Positions 26,444 through 39,561 of a DNA stretch of 64,000 bases are shown here, in pieces. The notes beneath the pieces are model-generated. The model was given only the letters and a program-made list of their open reading frames with translations, did not search any database and was not told the DNA's origin. The stretch covers positions 28,631,058 through 28,695,057 of the forward strand of contig CM049310.1 of the NCBI GenBank assembly GCA_026874595.1, in the 5' to 3' direction. Both the position numbers and the translations under genes were made by a program. The stretch's first letter is position 1, and every line of letters starts with the position of its first letter. Origin of the DNA: Sipunculus nudus (Eukaryota; Annelida; Sipuncula; Golfingiida; Sipunculidae).

Positions 26444-28111
26444 TGTATATTTCATAAAAGTCATAAAGTTTAGAAAGAAAACAATTTAAACCTAATCAGG
26501 CTAGGAGACTCTTACACTTTTTAATACACACCTGCCTTGTTCATTATCAGTGGATCCTGATAACTTTTCTTTACTATCACATCACATATTGAATAGATTT
26601 AAATTAAAATTCCTTCAGTTAATTATGACAAAAACCTAATCATATCAGGACACCCACAAGATACAGAAAAGGATATGAGTCAAAATCTTTTTAGATATTT
26701 CATCAAATATGACATGTTAGCACTTGGGGAACAAATTTTTGTTTAATAAAAAAAGTTCAAATGTGACCAAAATCTGAAAAAAAGAAGACTCATAAGATAC
26801 ACCTGCCATTATAATTAGAAGTATATCTGAGTAAAACATTTTGAGAGATCATGAGGCAAAACTTTTTTTTAAAGTGGATGGATGGAAGGACAGACAGCGG
26901 GAGCTGATCTATATTCCCCGCTTTAATAATGCAGGGAATTAAATCAATATATATATATTCATTTTAACCAGTTCCAGGATTCTTATCATCTACATCTATG
27001 TGACATCATGTCACATGACAGCACAAAATTATGTTCATCACTGGCATTTGCTGCTATGACACATATTCTGCATGACCTTTATATTCAAATACAAAAATCT
27101 TAAAATTTCCCAAAGAAGAAGAAAAGAGCTGATTTCTCCATATAATTTTATTACTGTTTGGGTTAAAATGTATGTCTGACCAGAGCCCATGTAGGACCAG
27201 TAGCAAGACATCACATTTTCTGTGAGAATGCCCTTGCAAAAGGACCGGTGGTCATATTCCCAGCCAGAGAAGACACCATTACCAAGGGGACTGCATATAG
27301 TTTGTCAAGGAGACTTTGGCGCACAGCACCATTTGCCAAAGAGACAGACATCCTGTCCAAGTGATTGAAAAGTTTGTGTGTATGAAGATGTGATGTATAT
27401 ATCTAATGGTCTGTTTTATGGAAATGTAATAAATAACCATTATTACACTAATAAGTTAGTTAACAACCAGACACTGCATGCACATAAACACAAGGTATGT
27501 TGTCAATCAGCAAGGAAAAGAGAAAATAAACCAAGGTGGGTTAAAAAAAGAAAGAGAACAACAAAACAGAATCATTACACAAATATGATACAAACAGATA
27601 TATGAGAATAATGTAAAATACAGCAGTGGCCTGGATGGTTTAAAAAAAATATTCAAATATTCAGACATATCAGGCAAAACATGATAACATTTGCAGACTA
27701 GACATTAATGGATGAGCTGACAGTTCTATGAACACCATGAGACTTTATTCAAATAAATATGTTATAATAGCAGACATGAGAAGGCAATGAGGCAAAAAAT
27801 AATAAGACAGAGGCAACCATTCTTTTTAAAACACAATGTTAAGAGTGTTGTGACTCGTCTGATTCAGTGACAGGCTATGACCTTATTCTGTGTGGTAATA
27901 TAGTTATGACTTAAGGGGCCCTGGAGAGCAGGCAAAACCATTCAAATTTTCAAATTTCTCATGTTTGGTCATCTTTCAATATTGGCAGACAAATATACAA
28001 ACAAAAAAGATGTTAATTTGTGCAATGAACTGTCATAGTAAAAAAGTAAAAGCCTGGAACTATAATAAATTATGACATGACAAATTCTTACATTAAATGT
28101 TTCTCGAATCA

Positions 28112-28112
28112 T

Positions 28113-28144
<32 letters not shown>
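28112..28144. repeat. (GA)n microsatellite
   Basis: A GA-dinucleotide tract inside RIM intron 1. Confidence 0.9.
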
Positions 28145-29347
28145 AATAATGGATGAGTAATAAAAAGGGGAGGTCTGGAAGATCAAATCAAGAAAGAAAG
28201 AAGAAGAGAGACATCATGTATTGGGGAACAGAGATACATAAAAGACTAAGCAGACTTTGCACTTTACAATTCACACAATGCGTGCCACATGTAGATGACC
28301 AAAAGAAGCTAGAGTTTAGGAAAACTTGCCCTATTTTTGCAACAGCTTCATTTCAAATGATTCTGTTCAGATATGGTGAAGATGTGTCAACAGTCAGGGC
28401 TATTACACTTGAACTGTTTTATACTTTAGAGTGGCCTAATGTAGGTAGTTTTATCAATCTGCAGATGTGGACATCAAATAATAAATATGATTATCATACA
28501 TATATTTAAATTACACGAGGGAAAACTATTTACCCTAACATTATATGTGTCACTGCCTGTCACTGTAAGATATAGGACTAAGTCCTGTAGAGGACATAGT
28601 CTGTTGAATGATGGTGAAGGTAATATACAATAAGAATGATTTGTTACTATTAATTAACCTTCTTTATTTGAGGTTTTATATACACAGGGCTGGGAATAAT
28701 CCAGTTTTCATAGCCCGTTGCTTATACTTATTTCAATGCATGATGCCCATAATTGGTCCTGAAAATCACTATTATATAGCCATGTCATTTCACTTAAATG
28801 GACATCATCATATTTTACACATGTTTACTAGCATTGTTATCACATCAAGGTTCTGGCTGCACATGAAAACCAGCAGGCTGATGAAATAGTAAGTGGTATG
28901 GAATCTAGTGTAATAAAATATACTTTAACTGGGTATCAAAAAGACAACCTTGGACGTTTGTACCACTGGAGACTATTACATAAGATGTGTGACTGACTGA
29001 CTTTCTCACTTATCCAAGAGGTAACTGAAATAAAATGTTTTTTTTTCTCATGTGGTGTCCTTATAAGTTTGTGTCAATACTTTGTCACTTGAGCTTTTCT
29101 ATAAGAACAATCTTAACACATTCTGAAATTAGGGACTTACCTATAAACTTAAATTTTATATCAGGTTCCCTCAACCATATTTATAAGTAATTTAACAATG
29201 ATCCAAAATTCTAACTGAACACAATAGTGAACAAATTATTCAGTAATAAGAAACATGTTCAAGTGAACACAATTTGTTGTGAACTGCTTTGCAGTAACCT
29301 AGTCCTAGCAACACTGGTATAACCAAGTGAGAAAATACACCACGAGT

Positions 29348-30493
29348 CAGGGTTGGTTTTCTGCCAGGCAGAAAGGTACGCAGAAATAAGGCAGAAACCC
29401 ATTCTGCCAGGTGATATGTCTTTCTGCCGGGCAGAAATGGCAGATTAAATTACCAAAATATATTGCATTTTAACAAGAGATATTAATCATAATTAATAAA
29501 AAGCTGCCTTAAATACAACTTTATATTTATATATTAAGAAATGATAGTCATTTTTTTTTTCATTTTAGTCAATGATAATAATGCCCAATGTGCCTCTCCA
29601 TTTTCTGTTCCAAGAAAGGTTGGCAAGTGTTATAGCCAGGAAGAGATGAGGAATGATCACCAGGATTATAAGCAGGTTTTAACTGCTAGTTGGAAATAGC
29701 ATTTTGCATAAATCCAAATTTGCCCAAATTTATGGCTAAGATTTTTATTGTAACTGTAGTGGCTTGGGTGGTGTAGTTACAAGGCTGTTCTTGACTCTTA
29801 GAAGTTTTCAGGTGTAGTTGATGCATGATTTCTAGTTGACTGGCATTCTGCAGTCCTAGCTCTTAGAGCCTGTACTGTCCTCCAGGTTCCTGAACAGGAG
29901 ACCATATGTATGTGTATAACATTGGTTCCTAGGCCCACTCAATGTCATGCATTTATCAAAGCCCTTTTGGTTTGCTGATGTGCATTAAGTTGTTTATATA
30001 GTCATTTGTGTGTCACTGGTACCTGAAATGATGTAACAGAGCCTAGCTCCAGTAATGTTCTCCTAAGGCTGGGTATCTTATGGGATAAGGTGGGCAAGCC
30101 AGTGGTTACTATTAATGAGAGTGATGTGGTAAGATCATGTGCTCTTTCATGCATGACATATTGTTGACTATGATGATGCTAACAGAGCCTCTAATTTTTG
30201 GTGCAAGACCTTGTTTAAGTTTAGCTTATTACTTACTGAGTGATCAGTCAAGCACCCCAGTAATCAATACATTCTGTCACAAGTTCATACACCTTGGTCA
30301 TTTTCATTAATTACTGCTATATTACTTTTGTATCATATTTAAATTGGTCAGCTATTATAATCATTTTATTGCAGTCTTCAGGGTGTTTCTGTCCTTATGG
30401 CAGAAACAAGGGCAAAAAGGTATTTCTGCCACATAGCAGTTGCTTGGCAGAAACAACAACAGAAATGGCAATGGCAGAAACTTGCCAACCCTG
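29348..30493. mobile_element. hAT-like non-autonomous element (1.15 kb)
   Basis: The left end CAGGGTTGG...TTTCTGCC and right end GGCAGAAACTTGCCAACCCTG are inverted copies of each other apart from a 3-4 bp difference. Beyond the TIR, further ggcagaaa/tttctgcc motifs are clustered subterminally at both ends (29365-29445 and 30395-30480). TIRs opening CAGGG are common in hAT elements. The expected 8-bp target duplication is not clear (ccacgagt versus catgaggg), so the copy is old or the class is wrong. There is no transposase. Confidence 0.55.
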
Positions 30494-30599
30494 CATGAGG
30501 GCAAAACTGACTGCTCAGGTTTCCAACAATTCTAATTCTAGTGTTTCAGGATAATATGATTGATCCTGCATTAATCCTTCTTATTTATCAACAAACTGT

Positions 30600-31265
30600 G
30601 TTTTGTAGTTGAGCATCCTTGAATATTGCATGTGCTTGTACAGACTTTTATGTAGAATTTCCTGGAGTTAATAATTATTTTACATGTTCTTGCACAGAAC
30701 TCAATGCAAGATACCCAAGAGTAATGCAAGCATATAGAACTCCATGTAGAGTACTGTGATTGCAAATTCAAGACTGTCGCAAAAGGAGAATTATCACGAA
30801 AATTAAACCTACTTGAATAAGTTGTCCCATTGTCAAGTAAGAGTAAAAGGTTGATATTATGAATATAAATAGGTCTTGTGTGCCCAAAGACTAATATCTT
30901 AAAACATATCAGATCTTTCTAATGGTCTAACATTAACAACAGTATTTTTTTATAAGTTTTTGTGCATATAATATTTTATGTAATTAATTCATATAATAAT
31001 GACTATACTTTAGGTATTTTGTATTGTGAATACGTGAAAATGGAACCATCGCAAAATAATGAAAAAGTAATAATCGTGAACTTTTAAGTAATATGAGGGC
31101 GACCATAGTATTCTTGAGTAATGATGTTCTTGTAATGAACTTGAAGCAGGGTTTCCTAGAGTATCACATTCTTGTATTGGACCTGATGCAGAATATCTTA
31201 ACACATTGCATGTTCTTGTATAGAACTTAATGCAGAGTGTCCTAGAGTATAGTACATTCTTGTAT
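30600..31265. repeat. Diverged roughly 48-bp minisatellite
   Basis: Blocks like 'catgttcttgtatagaactt.atgcagagtgtcctagagta' recur at 31130-31265 and in weaker form at 30620-30760. The units are degenerate, with unrelated sequence between the two blocks. Confidence 0.5.
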
Positions 31266-32699
31266 GATAGGGAATTCACAGTTTCTTATATTACTATCTG
31301 GTCCTGGGTATGCAGGTGAAAAGTTAACAAAATCATTACATTTTCATAACAATACAGATATTGTACAGCTATATGAGTATAAAGTATCAAGTAAGCCACT
31401 AGTGGCCTTGGCATGGGAGAGACTGTATGGTAAGGAGGCATTTAGCAGATTTAAGTGAATCAAGATGATTGAACTTAATTATGATTGACTCTATATAAAA
31501 TGAAGCCAGTTAAGTTGCTGCTCTTCAGTATGCAGAGGTGTGACAATTGTACAGTGAATGACTTGTGTTATATATGGGGCAGCCTCAGAACTATTAGAGG
31601 GGAGGTAGTTGGTTTGAGAGGGTATCTTCTGATTATCCAGTTTAAAACTCTTTTTGATCGCAGAAAATTCCTAGAAACCAATGATACAATATCAGTGAAT
31701 TTTTATCATTCCAATTCAGTTAACTAGCATTGCCCTGGATATATCTTGGGGTGAAAAACCACTATACCACAATTAAACTTAATGGTTTATGCACCACATG
31801 GTCAAATTGCAACAATGCTGCCACCCACGCACTTGCTCATATTAATCATTACCCTCCCTTAATATCTCCTAAAACATTTCCAGACCCTCATACATGTCCA
31901 CTGAATGTTTCAAATATGGGTTAATGGACCTATGTTGTTAACTGACCTGCAGTTGAGTTTTACTATCTAATGCTTTCATGATACACCCCTAGCCTTTTTA
32001 AAATCCTCAGCTTTCTGTTCATGCACTGTTTTAATCTGTTTCAGAAATGTGTACTTTCCTACAAACCAAAGGTTCATATGAGTTGCTCTTGATCATAATT
32101 TTAAATGCTTAGAAAATATTATGCTTAGAAATTGCATTTCCTTCCCACACCCCTGTTTATGATTCCTATGTCCTATACATGACAAAACAATAAGATTTAA
32201 AACATCAGGTCTTTGCAAGATTTCAAAGGATGACTTGAACATTATTTGGACATGAACAGGTGATTTAACCACTATATATATGTGTGTGTGTATGTGTGTG
32301 TGATATATAAACAAACATAAATAAACAGAAAACTACCAACACACAAATGAATTCATAATACACATTTTGATTTAAAATTTGGTACTCAGAAATACAAATC
32401 ATCATATAATTGTCACATTACTCGTGATTGGACGTGCCAACTGCACAGTTTTACCATAATATTTTTCTGTATTTTGAAGGGATTTTAGAGGTCCACTAGC
32501 CACTACACGAGGCATGCAGTTCTGTTCTGGCGGGTTTTTATGATAAAAGGTGATGTTGGTGAGACGTGGACTGCTGCAGAGACTGATGGTGATAATTTGC
32601 TGGGGTGCTGTTGTTTAAGGTTCGGATCTTATGACTTTCATCAGCTGTGTACATCACTGATGTGAAAGGCCGCCTGACCTCAGTTAGTACCAGGGTTTA

Positions 32700-33480
32700 C
32701 GGATTCGTGAAAAGCTAACGAGTGGCTTTAATATTATCTACGTCACACAGAGAGAGAGAGACGCCGGGAAACGCTCGGCGGGAACGCGGGCCTGCGACGG
32801 CGTGCTTTCACAGCCCACCAGACTACAATTCGCGGAACTTCGGGCTCTAGCGCCAGTCGGGTTACCAAATATGGCGGCTCCTGAATGAAAATGTCCCCAA
32901 ACGCGGGCAGGGACATTGGGCCGGGGTAGACCTACCTGAGTATTTCTTGTTCCCGTTCTTCTTCCTCCCTCTGTCTTTGAAGGACTGACTCTATAATTTT
33001 ACGTTCCTCCTCTGTTAAATGTGATAGATCTGGCATTGGCGGTAGAGATGGACGTCGGCCCGACATGATACGTTATCGATTTGCTATTTCCATGCAGCTA
33101 GAGCGCACGGCACCGAGGCCGCGTGCGGATACTTTAACTCAGTCACAATTCTACCCAACTACAACGGAATATCTCCACAAACCGCGCTCAAGTCATGGCG
33201 GAAGATGTACTCCCAAGCGTGGCCCGTTTGTTGGGTGGCCTGAGCACCGACATGGGCGGCCAACGGGCTCTACGGTGTGTTATATTCCATGTACGACAGC
33301 GACGCCAGGCGACTCGAGCCGAGAGCGTCTCATTATGCAGAACGAGTTAAAAATTAATCAACACATCCCACGCCAGCCAATCAGCAGCCGCCTAGCTATG
33401 ACGTCATTTTAATGATCCTTATAATGTCGGTGGGTCGCTCGTGGCGATCGATTTTTCCGGGCACCAGCGATCGTGCCGCA
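32700..33480 (-). promoter_or_regulatory. CpG-rich 5' region / probable RIM promoter and 5' UTR
   Basis: This is a GC- and CpG-rich island in otherwise AT-rich sequence, centred on the RIM start exon. Upstream of the RIM ATG it holds a CCAAT box (33377-33381) and a perfect cAMP-response element TGACGTCA (33399-33406), about 18 bp apart, a common promoter arrangement. I infer that transcription starts to the left of these sites, giving a 5' UTR of up to about 300 bp. No TATA box was recognised. The start site itself is not determinable from sequence alone. Confidence 0.55.
32936..33066 (-). CDS. RIMS: RIM (Rab3-interacting molecule) first coding exon, partial gene
   Basis: RIM is a presynaptic active-zone scaffold. 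Its N-terminal helix binds Rab3 on synaptic vesicles and the neighbouring zinc finger binds Munc13. Read on the minus strand, the exon opens with ATG (A at -3) and gives 43 codons plus two bases. It contains PDLSHLTEEERKIIESV followed by a Glu/Arg-rich helix, which is the hallmark start of the RIM Rab-binding domain. It ends in CAG followed by a consensus donor GTAGGT, so the intron is phase 2, exactly matching the acceptor phase of the zinc-finger exon at 15973-16180. The 5' UTR limit is not visible. Rabphilin and synaptotagmin-like proteins share the general fold, but their helix sequence does not match this closely. I infer a single RIM gene from two exons with matching strand, order, phase and family identity. 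Confidence 0.88.
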
Positions 33481-34940
33481 GCCCACCTTGCATAATGTCA
33501 TCTCTACAGACAGAATAAGCAACCGACTAGCCAGCTTGGAATATGGTCCTGGGCTGGCCGCCCACAGCGCGTGCCAATACTGTGCAAGTGCCCGTCGCTG
33601 TACAATGCATTCTGCTGTTAGATCTAAATCCGAACAACACTTAGTAATTAATTATTCAGATGATGATTGTCTGAATGAATCTCTGCCGTATTCCAGACAC
33701 AGTGTCCCGTAATTTCCAGGAGGTATTTTTGGTAAGGCATCCTATATACGACATATTGGTATAGCAAATTAGATGTCTGATTCTATAAATAGCAACACAA
33801 TAATTAACTATCAATTGCCTGCACTTGCAACTCTTGGCCGAGTCGGGTCAGTTAGAACCTTGAACAGATGGACTGTAACCCTGTCTCCGCAAAAATACAA
33901 TTCTTGGCACATTTGAATTCAGGGTTTGGATGTTCACTTGTAAAGTCCCTCTGCATGGGCCTGCGGTTCTCTCGATAAAGTCAATTGATCTTCACAAAAT
34001 AACGACAAAATTACCAGCCAAACGCCGGTGTGGGTGTGAGTGGGTGGATAAACATGGAGGTAAACAAATTTCTAAACAAATCATTCGTAATAAACAGGAA
34101 AACGAAATAAACTCAAGCAAATATCCGTACTATTGTCAGGTTTAATCTTACCAATAACTAAGGGTAATATCCAACACTCATTTCTAGAAAAAAAAATTTT
34201 CGATAAAGAAATAAAAACGACTGAATATGAAAATTTAAATAACGTTTACGTGGTTAATAATCGGAATGTATATAGCTATCACCGTAATACTTCGACAGAA
34301 ATAACATAAACGAATCTTAGACGCTCAAAGACCCGGGGTACAAAACCCTGTTCCGTAAATGGTCAGTCTTTTAAATACAGTAGGAATATAGCATTTAAAT
34401 TTTAATTGCCCGGATAAATAAACAAAATACTGTTATTTGAAGTTATTCGGAATGTATAAACATATTTTACACCGAGGGCTGAATGAGTGCACATGCATGT
34501 ACTTAATTTACGGAAAATGCATTATATCAACAATTGCCATTGATATAACAGTGGCTGTATAATAGTTAAACATTTATCTGACTATATACTCTAATATACT
34601 AACTGCCAGAAGAATGTAGTATTAACGCTTATTAGGATATTACCATAAGCCGATAATCCCGCATTTTTTTATTCATTAAGTCCACATTTTACTATTGATA
34701 TTTAACTTTAATTATGATTATGATTATTATTACTATAAACCAGGCCGGCGATGCTTAATGTCACTTCCAGTTGTCATTACACTTGTGCACGGTAATCATC
34801 ATTCATTTTTGTCATCGTACCAGTTAAACAATTTTAAAGAGATTGATGTTTTGTATCACTTAGTACATGATTTTCTTTTATATCATGCAGCTGCTCATGC
34901 AGTTGTTGCTTATATGATGCTTATAAATTTCAAATTATGA

Positions 34941-34988
<48 letters not shown>

Positions 34989-36415
34989 TCATCAACCTGC
35001 ATATCTTTGTTAGCAACTAATTCCGTGATTATAAGATTAAACTAAGAAACTTTCTTTAATAAGCGCATGCATATCATTTTTTATTTTCATTCAATCAGTT
35101 TACGTTTATCAGAAGTTTAACCAGAAAAACTATTAATGCTAAGGCAAGTACACGAGGGTTCCATTTTATTTTTAACTGTTCCACACTCGGACATGCACTG
35201 TTGATTAACGTAGAACAAATTTAGCTGCCACCTCTGTTAACAGTTCATGTGGTGTCTATATTTAGTATTTATATAATGTATCTTTAAATCATCAAATTAA
35301 CCATAGTTCACCTGTCTTTCAGCTGTGACCACGCCACACACCGCTATTATCGCGACATGACCGCCGTATCTATTAATATTTCATGCTGAATAATAGTACG
35401 TATATCACATAAAAAGTTTGGGCCGGGGAGGTGCCAGCCGGTGGTCACTTCACACCCACAAACCCACTAATTAATTTGACACACTCATTTTAACAGTTCA
35501 GACGTTGTTCACTGCTGTCTATTTTTAGACTGTCAAATGGCTAAAAGGTATTTTACAGACAGGTAAACCTTTAGCCGGTAACTGCTAAGCAGCACGTGCC
35601 TCAAACTGTGAAAACAGTCGAGCTGAACACCCATGAAAGTTTACATAACTCTTTTTCCTTGCATGAGTGGAAGTAAGTTTGTCTGTATACGGGCAAAATC
35701 GGTTTTTCTTTGATCAGCTCATATATAAACTTATAGTGGCAGTTTTACATGTCATTCTGGAGAAATCAAGCTAAATCAAGCAACACGTCTGCGTTGTTAT
35801 CATAAATTATCGAGAGAAAAAATAACGATAACTGAATTGATATAAGAAGGATTGAGACAACGTCGGATACCTCAAGATCCCCTCCGCTCTATACAGGTAT
35901 AATTGACCGTGCTGCAGTGTGTGATAGGGTAATTGTATGCTTCGCCGCCCATGAAGTAAATTTTGCCCTCATTCGTTTGACGTGTGGTTTTGTACTAACT
36001 TGTCCTTAAAGAAAGTCGCCTGCGTGATCATTTGTCCATAGAGATAGCTGCCTACAGTATGCTTGTGAAAATTTTTCAATATTTTTATCATATAGGCTAC
36101 AGTACAGTCATATGTCACCGCGTATATCGTAGCACACCCTCATATGAAGTGCGGCAACAATCTTCTAAGTTTGATGACCATGAACCGAACAACATCAAAG
36201 CACTTGCACTATCAGTACTAAATCGATCCCCTACCACATCGTTCACAGCCCAAGCGTGTCACTCGCCCATCCATTGGAGATCAATATTGGCAAAACCATG
36301 CAAAAAAGAAATAACTGCTGATTTATCTTTAAATGATTGTTCAAATCATAATTTTATAAATTAACATTACAAAATCATAATTAAGCATAATAACTGGTAT
36401 TATATTGTACGTTAT
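33481..36415. other. Intergenic, no gene recognised
   Basis: This is upstream of RIM. It is AT-rich apart from its first few hundred bases and contains an (ATT)n run at 34940-34985. The ORF at 33473-33712 has no recognisable domain. Confidence 0.4.
34940..34985. repeat. (ATT)n microsatellite
   Basis: A pure trinucleotide run. Confidence 0.95.
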
Positions 36416-36600
36416 CAGGGGCAGATCTAGGATTTAGGAAAAAGAAGGTGGGGGTGGTGGTTTCAACCCAGAAGGTCTAATGACAAAGCCTAAAAAAAGG
36501 TCCCCCGGTCCGGAAAAGGGAGGGGTCCAGGCCGCAAAATGTTGATCTGAAACCCTTTAAGAAGTCGCGGCGGCTGAAAAAAAAGGGGGGGGGGGAGGTT
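36416..36600 (+). mobile_element. hAT-type terminus fragment (CAGGGGC end)
   Basis: CAGGGGCAGATCTAGGATTT followed by taggaaaaag and G-rich sequence is a typical hAT-type terminal inverted repeat. An opposite-facing copy of the same end (ATCCTGGATCCGCCCCAG) lies at 50055-50109. The flanking 8-mers differ (tacgttat versus aagttcct), so the two are not the ends of one insertion. No matching second end is nearby. Confidence 0.5.
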
Positions 36601-37940
36601 TCCGGACTTTCTGGGGATAATAATTTTAAAAATACTGCATTTAAGTTATTGGTAGTTAGTGTGTAGAAAGATGTGTATAATTTGAATATGTTTATAAAAT
36701 TTCATCGGTACATGAGTTCAGTTTGATACTAAGAGATTTTAGTCTTTTGTCAATCTGTGCATTGAAGTTCGACTTATCCCTTAATTACTGGCAGTCTTCC
36801 TCTGGGACACGTGTACCCTGACTTTCCTCTTGATTAAGAATGTTCTCTTCGGTGTAATTTTTGTTTGCATGAATTCTTGCCACTCCCAGCTTGCCGATCA
36901 ACTGAAAAAGTTCTTTTAAAAAGTTTTATTACCCTATTCACCGAGCGTAGATTCCACCCTAATGAAAATTCTCAATATCAAAAACCTCTCTCCTTCCCTT
37001 TTCCTCGAAGCAACACTTCATCCATTCCTTATCAGCAGAGCTCGAAACTGTTCTGTACACAGCAAGGTATCAAACTCAAATGAACAGAATATTATTTTGT
37101 TTTGGCATGTAAAGGATGAACCTGGTCACCCCATAGCAAAAGGCCATCACACCTGTATCCAATGTCCTGTACCCAGATGACAATTGACAGCGACCGTCGG
37201 GAACATCATGCAGTACCAAGCAATGGATATAGCACATTTCACCATGCAAATTTATTCTTGCCATAAATCTGGAAGTTGATCTCCTGGACCAATGAAATTT
37301 ACAGATATACTCAAATTATATAATCTTTCTACACACCAACAACCAACATCCCAATACAATATTCATACAATTATCAACCCCTAATGTTCGGGACTTTTTT
37401 TTCTTCTGAACAACCAGATATATAGCATATAGTATTCAGGCGTCATCATTAGTACATAATTCAGAAGTGACACCACAAGCGTGACGTCACAGCCGTAAGT
37501 ATGCGTGTTTAGTCATCAGAAGTATATATTAACATAACGCTCTATTTGATCACTGGCTCATAACTATACTGGTTTTACCCAAAGTGTTAGACTGGCCCAG
37601 TCCATGCAATGGTTAAAACATAATTCCTCCCACTAACAGAACCATCGAACCAACTTTGCCGAGTCGCAAAGCTTAGAACAGGTACTGCCACCTCGCGGCA
37701 AATTATATAATTAAAAGTACGGCTCTGTTGCTGACTGATTCATTTAGTAATAAGAGCTTGTACTGAGTTACGTCTATCGGTACATGGAATCACGTTTTAT
37801 AATAAGCATTTTAGTAGTAAACGTAAATACTAAAGCCCAGGCAGGGCTACCTAAGTGTTTTTATTACCCAGGCCGACGACTGTGGTTGTGGACCTGAGGT
37901 CAGGTGATTAGCGTGGTTTGTGTGTGTGCGTGTGTGTGGG

Positions 37941-37987
<47 letters not shown>

Positions 37988-39204
37988 AGAAGAGGAAGAA
38001 AAAGAAAAAAATAGTTTGTAAGGATCGGTAAAATTAAAATGCGAGCATGAATCTGGATCGGGTCAAATTTGCTCCATTTTGTCTGTTGTCCTCTTTGTTT
38101 CTCTAAGCAACATTAAAAAACAATATGTCGATCCACCTCAAAACTCAGTCAATTATTGCTTGACCTAGGGCACACTCTTGCACAAAATAATATACAAAAA
38201 CAAAATCATTTTATATATTTTTAGGCCAAGTAAAGCATACATTCTCTACACATTCCAGTTCAAGGGCCGCGTTCGAGGTAATGACGTTGCAATGATGACC
38301 TTGTCATCATATAAGTATAATATAGCAATCACGTCACCGCAGGGACGCCATGATCTATATGAAATCGGCAAGAGTAACACTACGGGACCCCCTTTGGCTT
38401 GTTAGGTCTCCAAAAATGAATATTTTTTAGCGTGCCATGGGTCATGAGTTAAAGAACAAGTGGTTATTTTGGTGTGGACCTGTTAAATTCGTTGGTACAC
38501 TGAGGTATGCCGTCTGTGAGTGCTTTCTAGTGCGAGGTTCTACATATTATGTTCGAGGAACTTACCAAGAATGACATACCCTTTGTATATTTGCTTTAAT
38601 ATCTTCCCTTTATTTTTTTATCGGTAATTTAGCCCGGTTATAGTTTACTTATTAATACAACCGAAGTATAGTAGGTAAACCTGACACCTGTTCCTTTTCA
38701 AATGAAAGGTAGCACCGGCAGCGCATCATTTTCCTATCATGACTCAAGTGCCGTGTATAAAATAAGACCCGAGAGTTTATAGGTTGAAACAATTTAATTG
38801 ACATACAGACATGCTTATTGACACATATGCCATAGTTTAAGTTAGTCGATCATTATGAGCATTGTAATTTTCATTGTAATTGTATTATAAGTATTCATGT
38901 GAGTATTGGTGACCGTTGGTGTCTTGGATGTGACATAAGATGTGGACGTTACTTGAGGAATAAACTTTGTGTTAAAGTGGCTTTTGGCTTGAACAGTGTG
39001 AGATTATAAGAGATGTACCAGAACTGAGCTTGCAGCAGTAGTTAAATGAAATAAACGCACATTCTAGATCTCGGGATAGGTCTATTCATGTATCTCTATC
39101 CCAACTCATTATAATTTCTAAAATTTGCAACACAACTTCCAATTGATGTCATTTATTAGTATTAGGACAGGAGAGGCCTAGTGACACTGGGAGACTATAA
39201 AGTA
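36601..39204. other. Intergenic, no gene recognised
   Basis: No exon, RNA gene or element was recognised. It contains a (TG)n(GA)n microsatellite at 37918-37998. Confidence 0.4.
37918..37998. repeat. (TG)n(GA)n compound microsatellite
   Basis: Adjacent TG and GA dinucleotide runs trail into AGAAGA-rich sequence. Confidence 0.9.
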
Positions 39205-39215
39205 ATGCTTTTCAA

Positions 39216-39561
39216 CCGCTTCAGTGGCTCAAGGGAAGAGAACAGGACTCAAAGCCGGGAGATCGTGAGTTCGAATCTCAGTAGAGGCGGTGAGATTTTT
39301 CATGGTCGGCCCCCACCCAGGGTGAACGCTCTGCAGGCTTAATGGGAAGGCCGTGCCCAACGGCCGTGTTTCACTCACAAATGCAGTAGTCACCGGGCCT
39401 GGTTGACGCCAGGATATAAAATGAGAGGAAGCGTGTGATACTGCCCTGTCACGTAGTCCGAAACCGGAACGGATTTCTGCAGATGTACATATACGTAGTT
39501 AAGTTAGCATAAAAAAAATGGAGGCGGTTACCTCCACCAAAATATATATATAAAAAAAGTC
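39216..39561 (+). mobile_element. tRNA-derived SINE with exact target-site duplication
   Basis: The first 77 nt fold like a tRNA. The 7-bp acceptor stem ACCGCTT/AGGCGGT (39215-39221 with 39285-39291, one G-T pair) encloses a box A-like TGGCTCAAGGG and a box B GAGTTCGAATCTC, which form an RNA polymerase III promoter. The loop ctcaaag suggests a Leu(CAA)-type ancestor, but the anticodon stem is eroded. A body of about 230 bp follows, then a small hairpin GGAGG...CCTCC and an AT-rich tail. The insertion is bounded by the direct repeat ATGCTTTTCAA at 39205-39215 and 39562-39572 (11 bp, identical), which shows LINE-machinery retroposition. It is not a functional tRNA because the stem is broken and it carries a body and tail. 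Confidence 0.88.

Larger units (their letters stand above)
16181..32935 (-). other. RIM intron 1 (about 16.8 kb)
   Basis: This is the interval between the two recognised RIM exons, bounded by a consensus donor at its right and an acceptor at its left (minus strand). It contains a lone repeat terminus at 17.96 kb, a 280-bp-unit family copy, two hairpin-ended element copies, the large inverted repeat at 21.4-23.2 kb, a (TA)n tract and a hAT-like element. Between these (16.2-17.9, 23.4-24.8, 26.5-29.3 and 31.3-32.7 kb) it is AT-rich sequence in which I recognise no gene. ORFs there, such as the one at 28153-28509, match no family I know. Confidence 0.7.

Noticed and set aside
28153-28509. 118-codon plus-strand ORF
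   Set aside because: No recognisable domain, atypical of coding sequence, inside a RIM intron.
33195-33350. 51-codon plus-strand ORF starting MAEDVLPS with a fair Kozak context, head-to-head with RIM
   Set aside because: It lies between the RIM start codon and the CCAAT/CRE sites, so it probably falls in the RIM 5' UTR on the opposite strand; no family recognised. A divergent gene cannot be fully excluded.
39215-39291. A functional tRNA gene
   Set aside because: The anticodon stem is broken, and the sequence is the head of a SINE with body, tail and target duplication.
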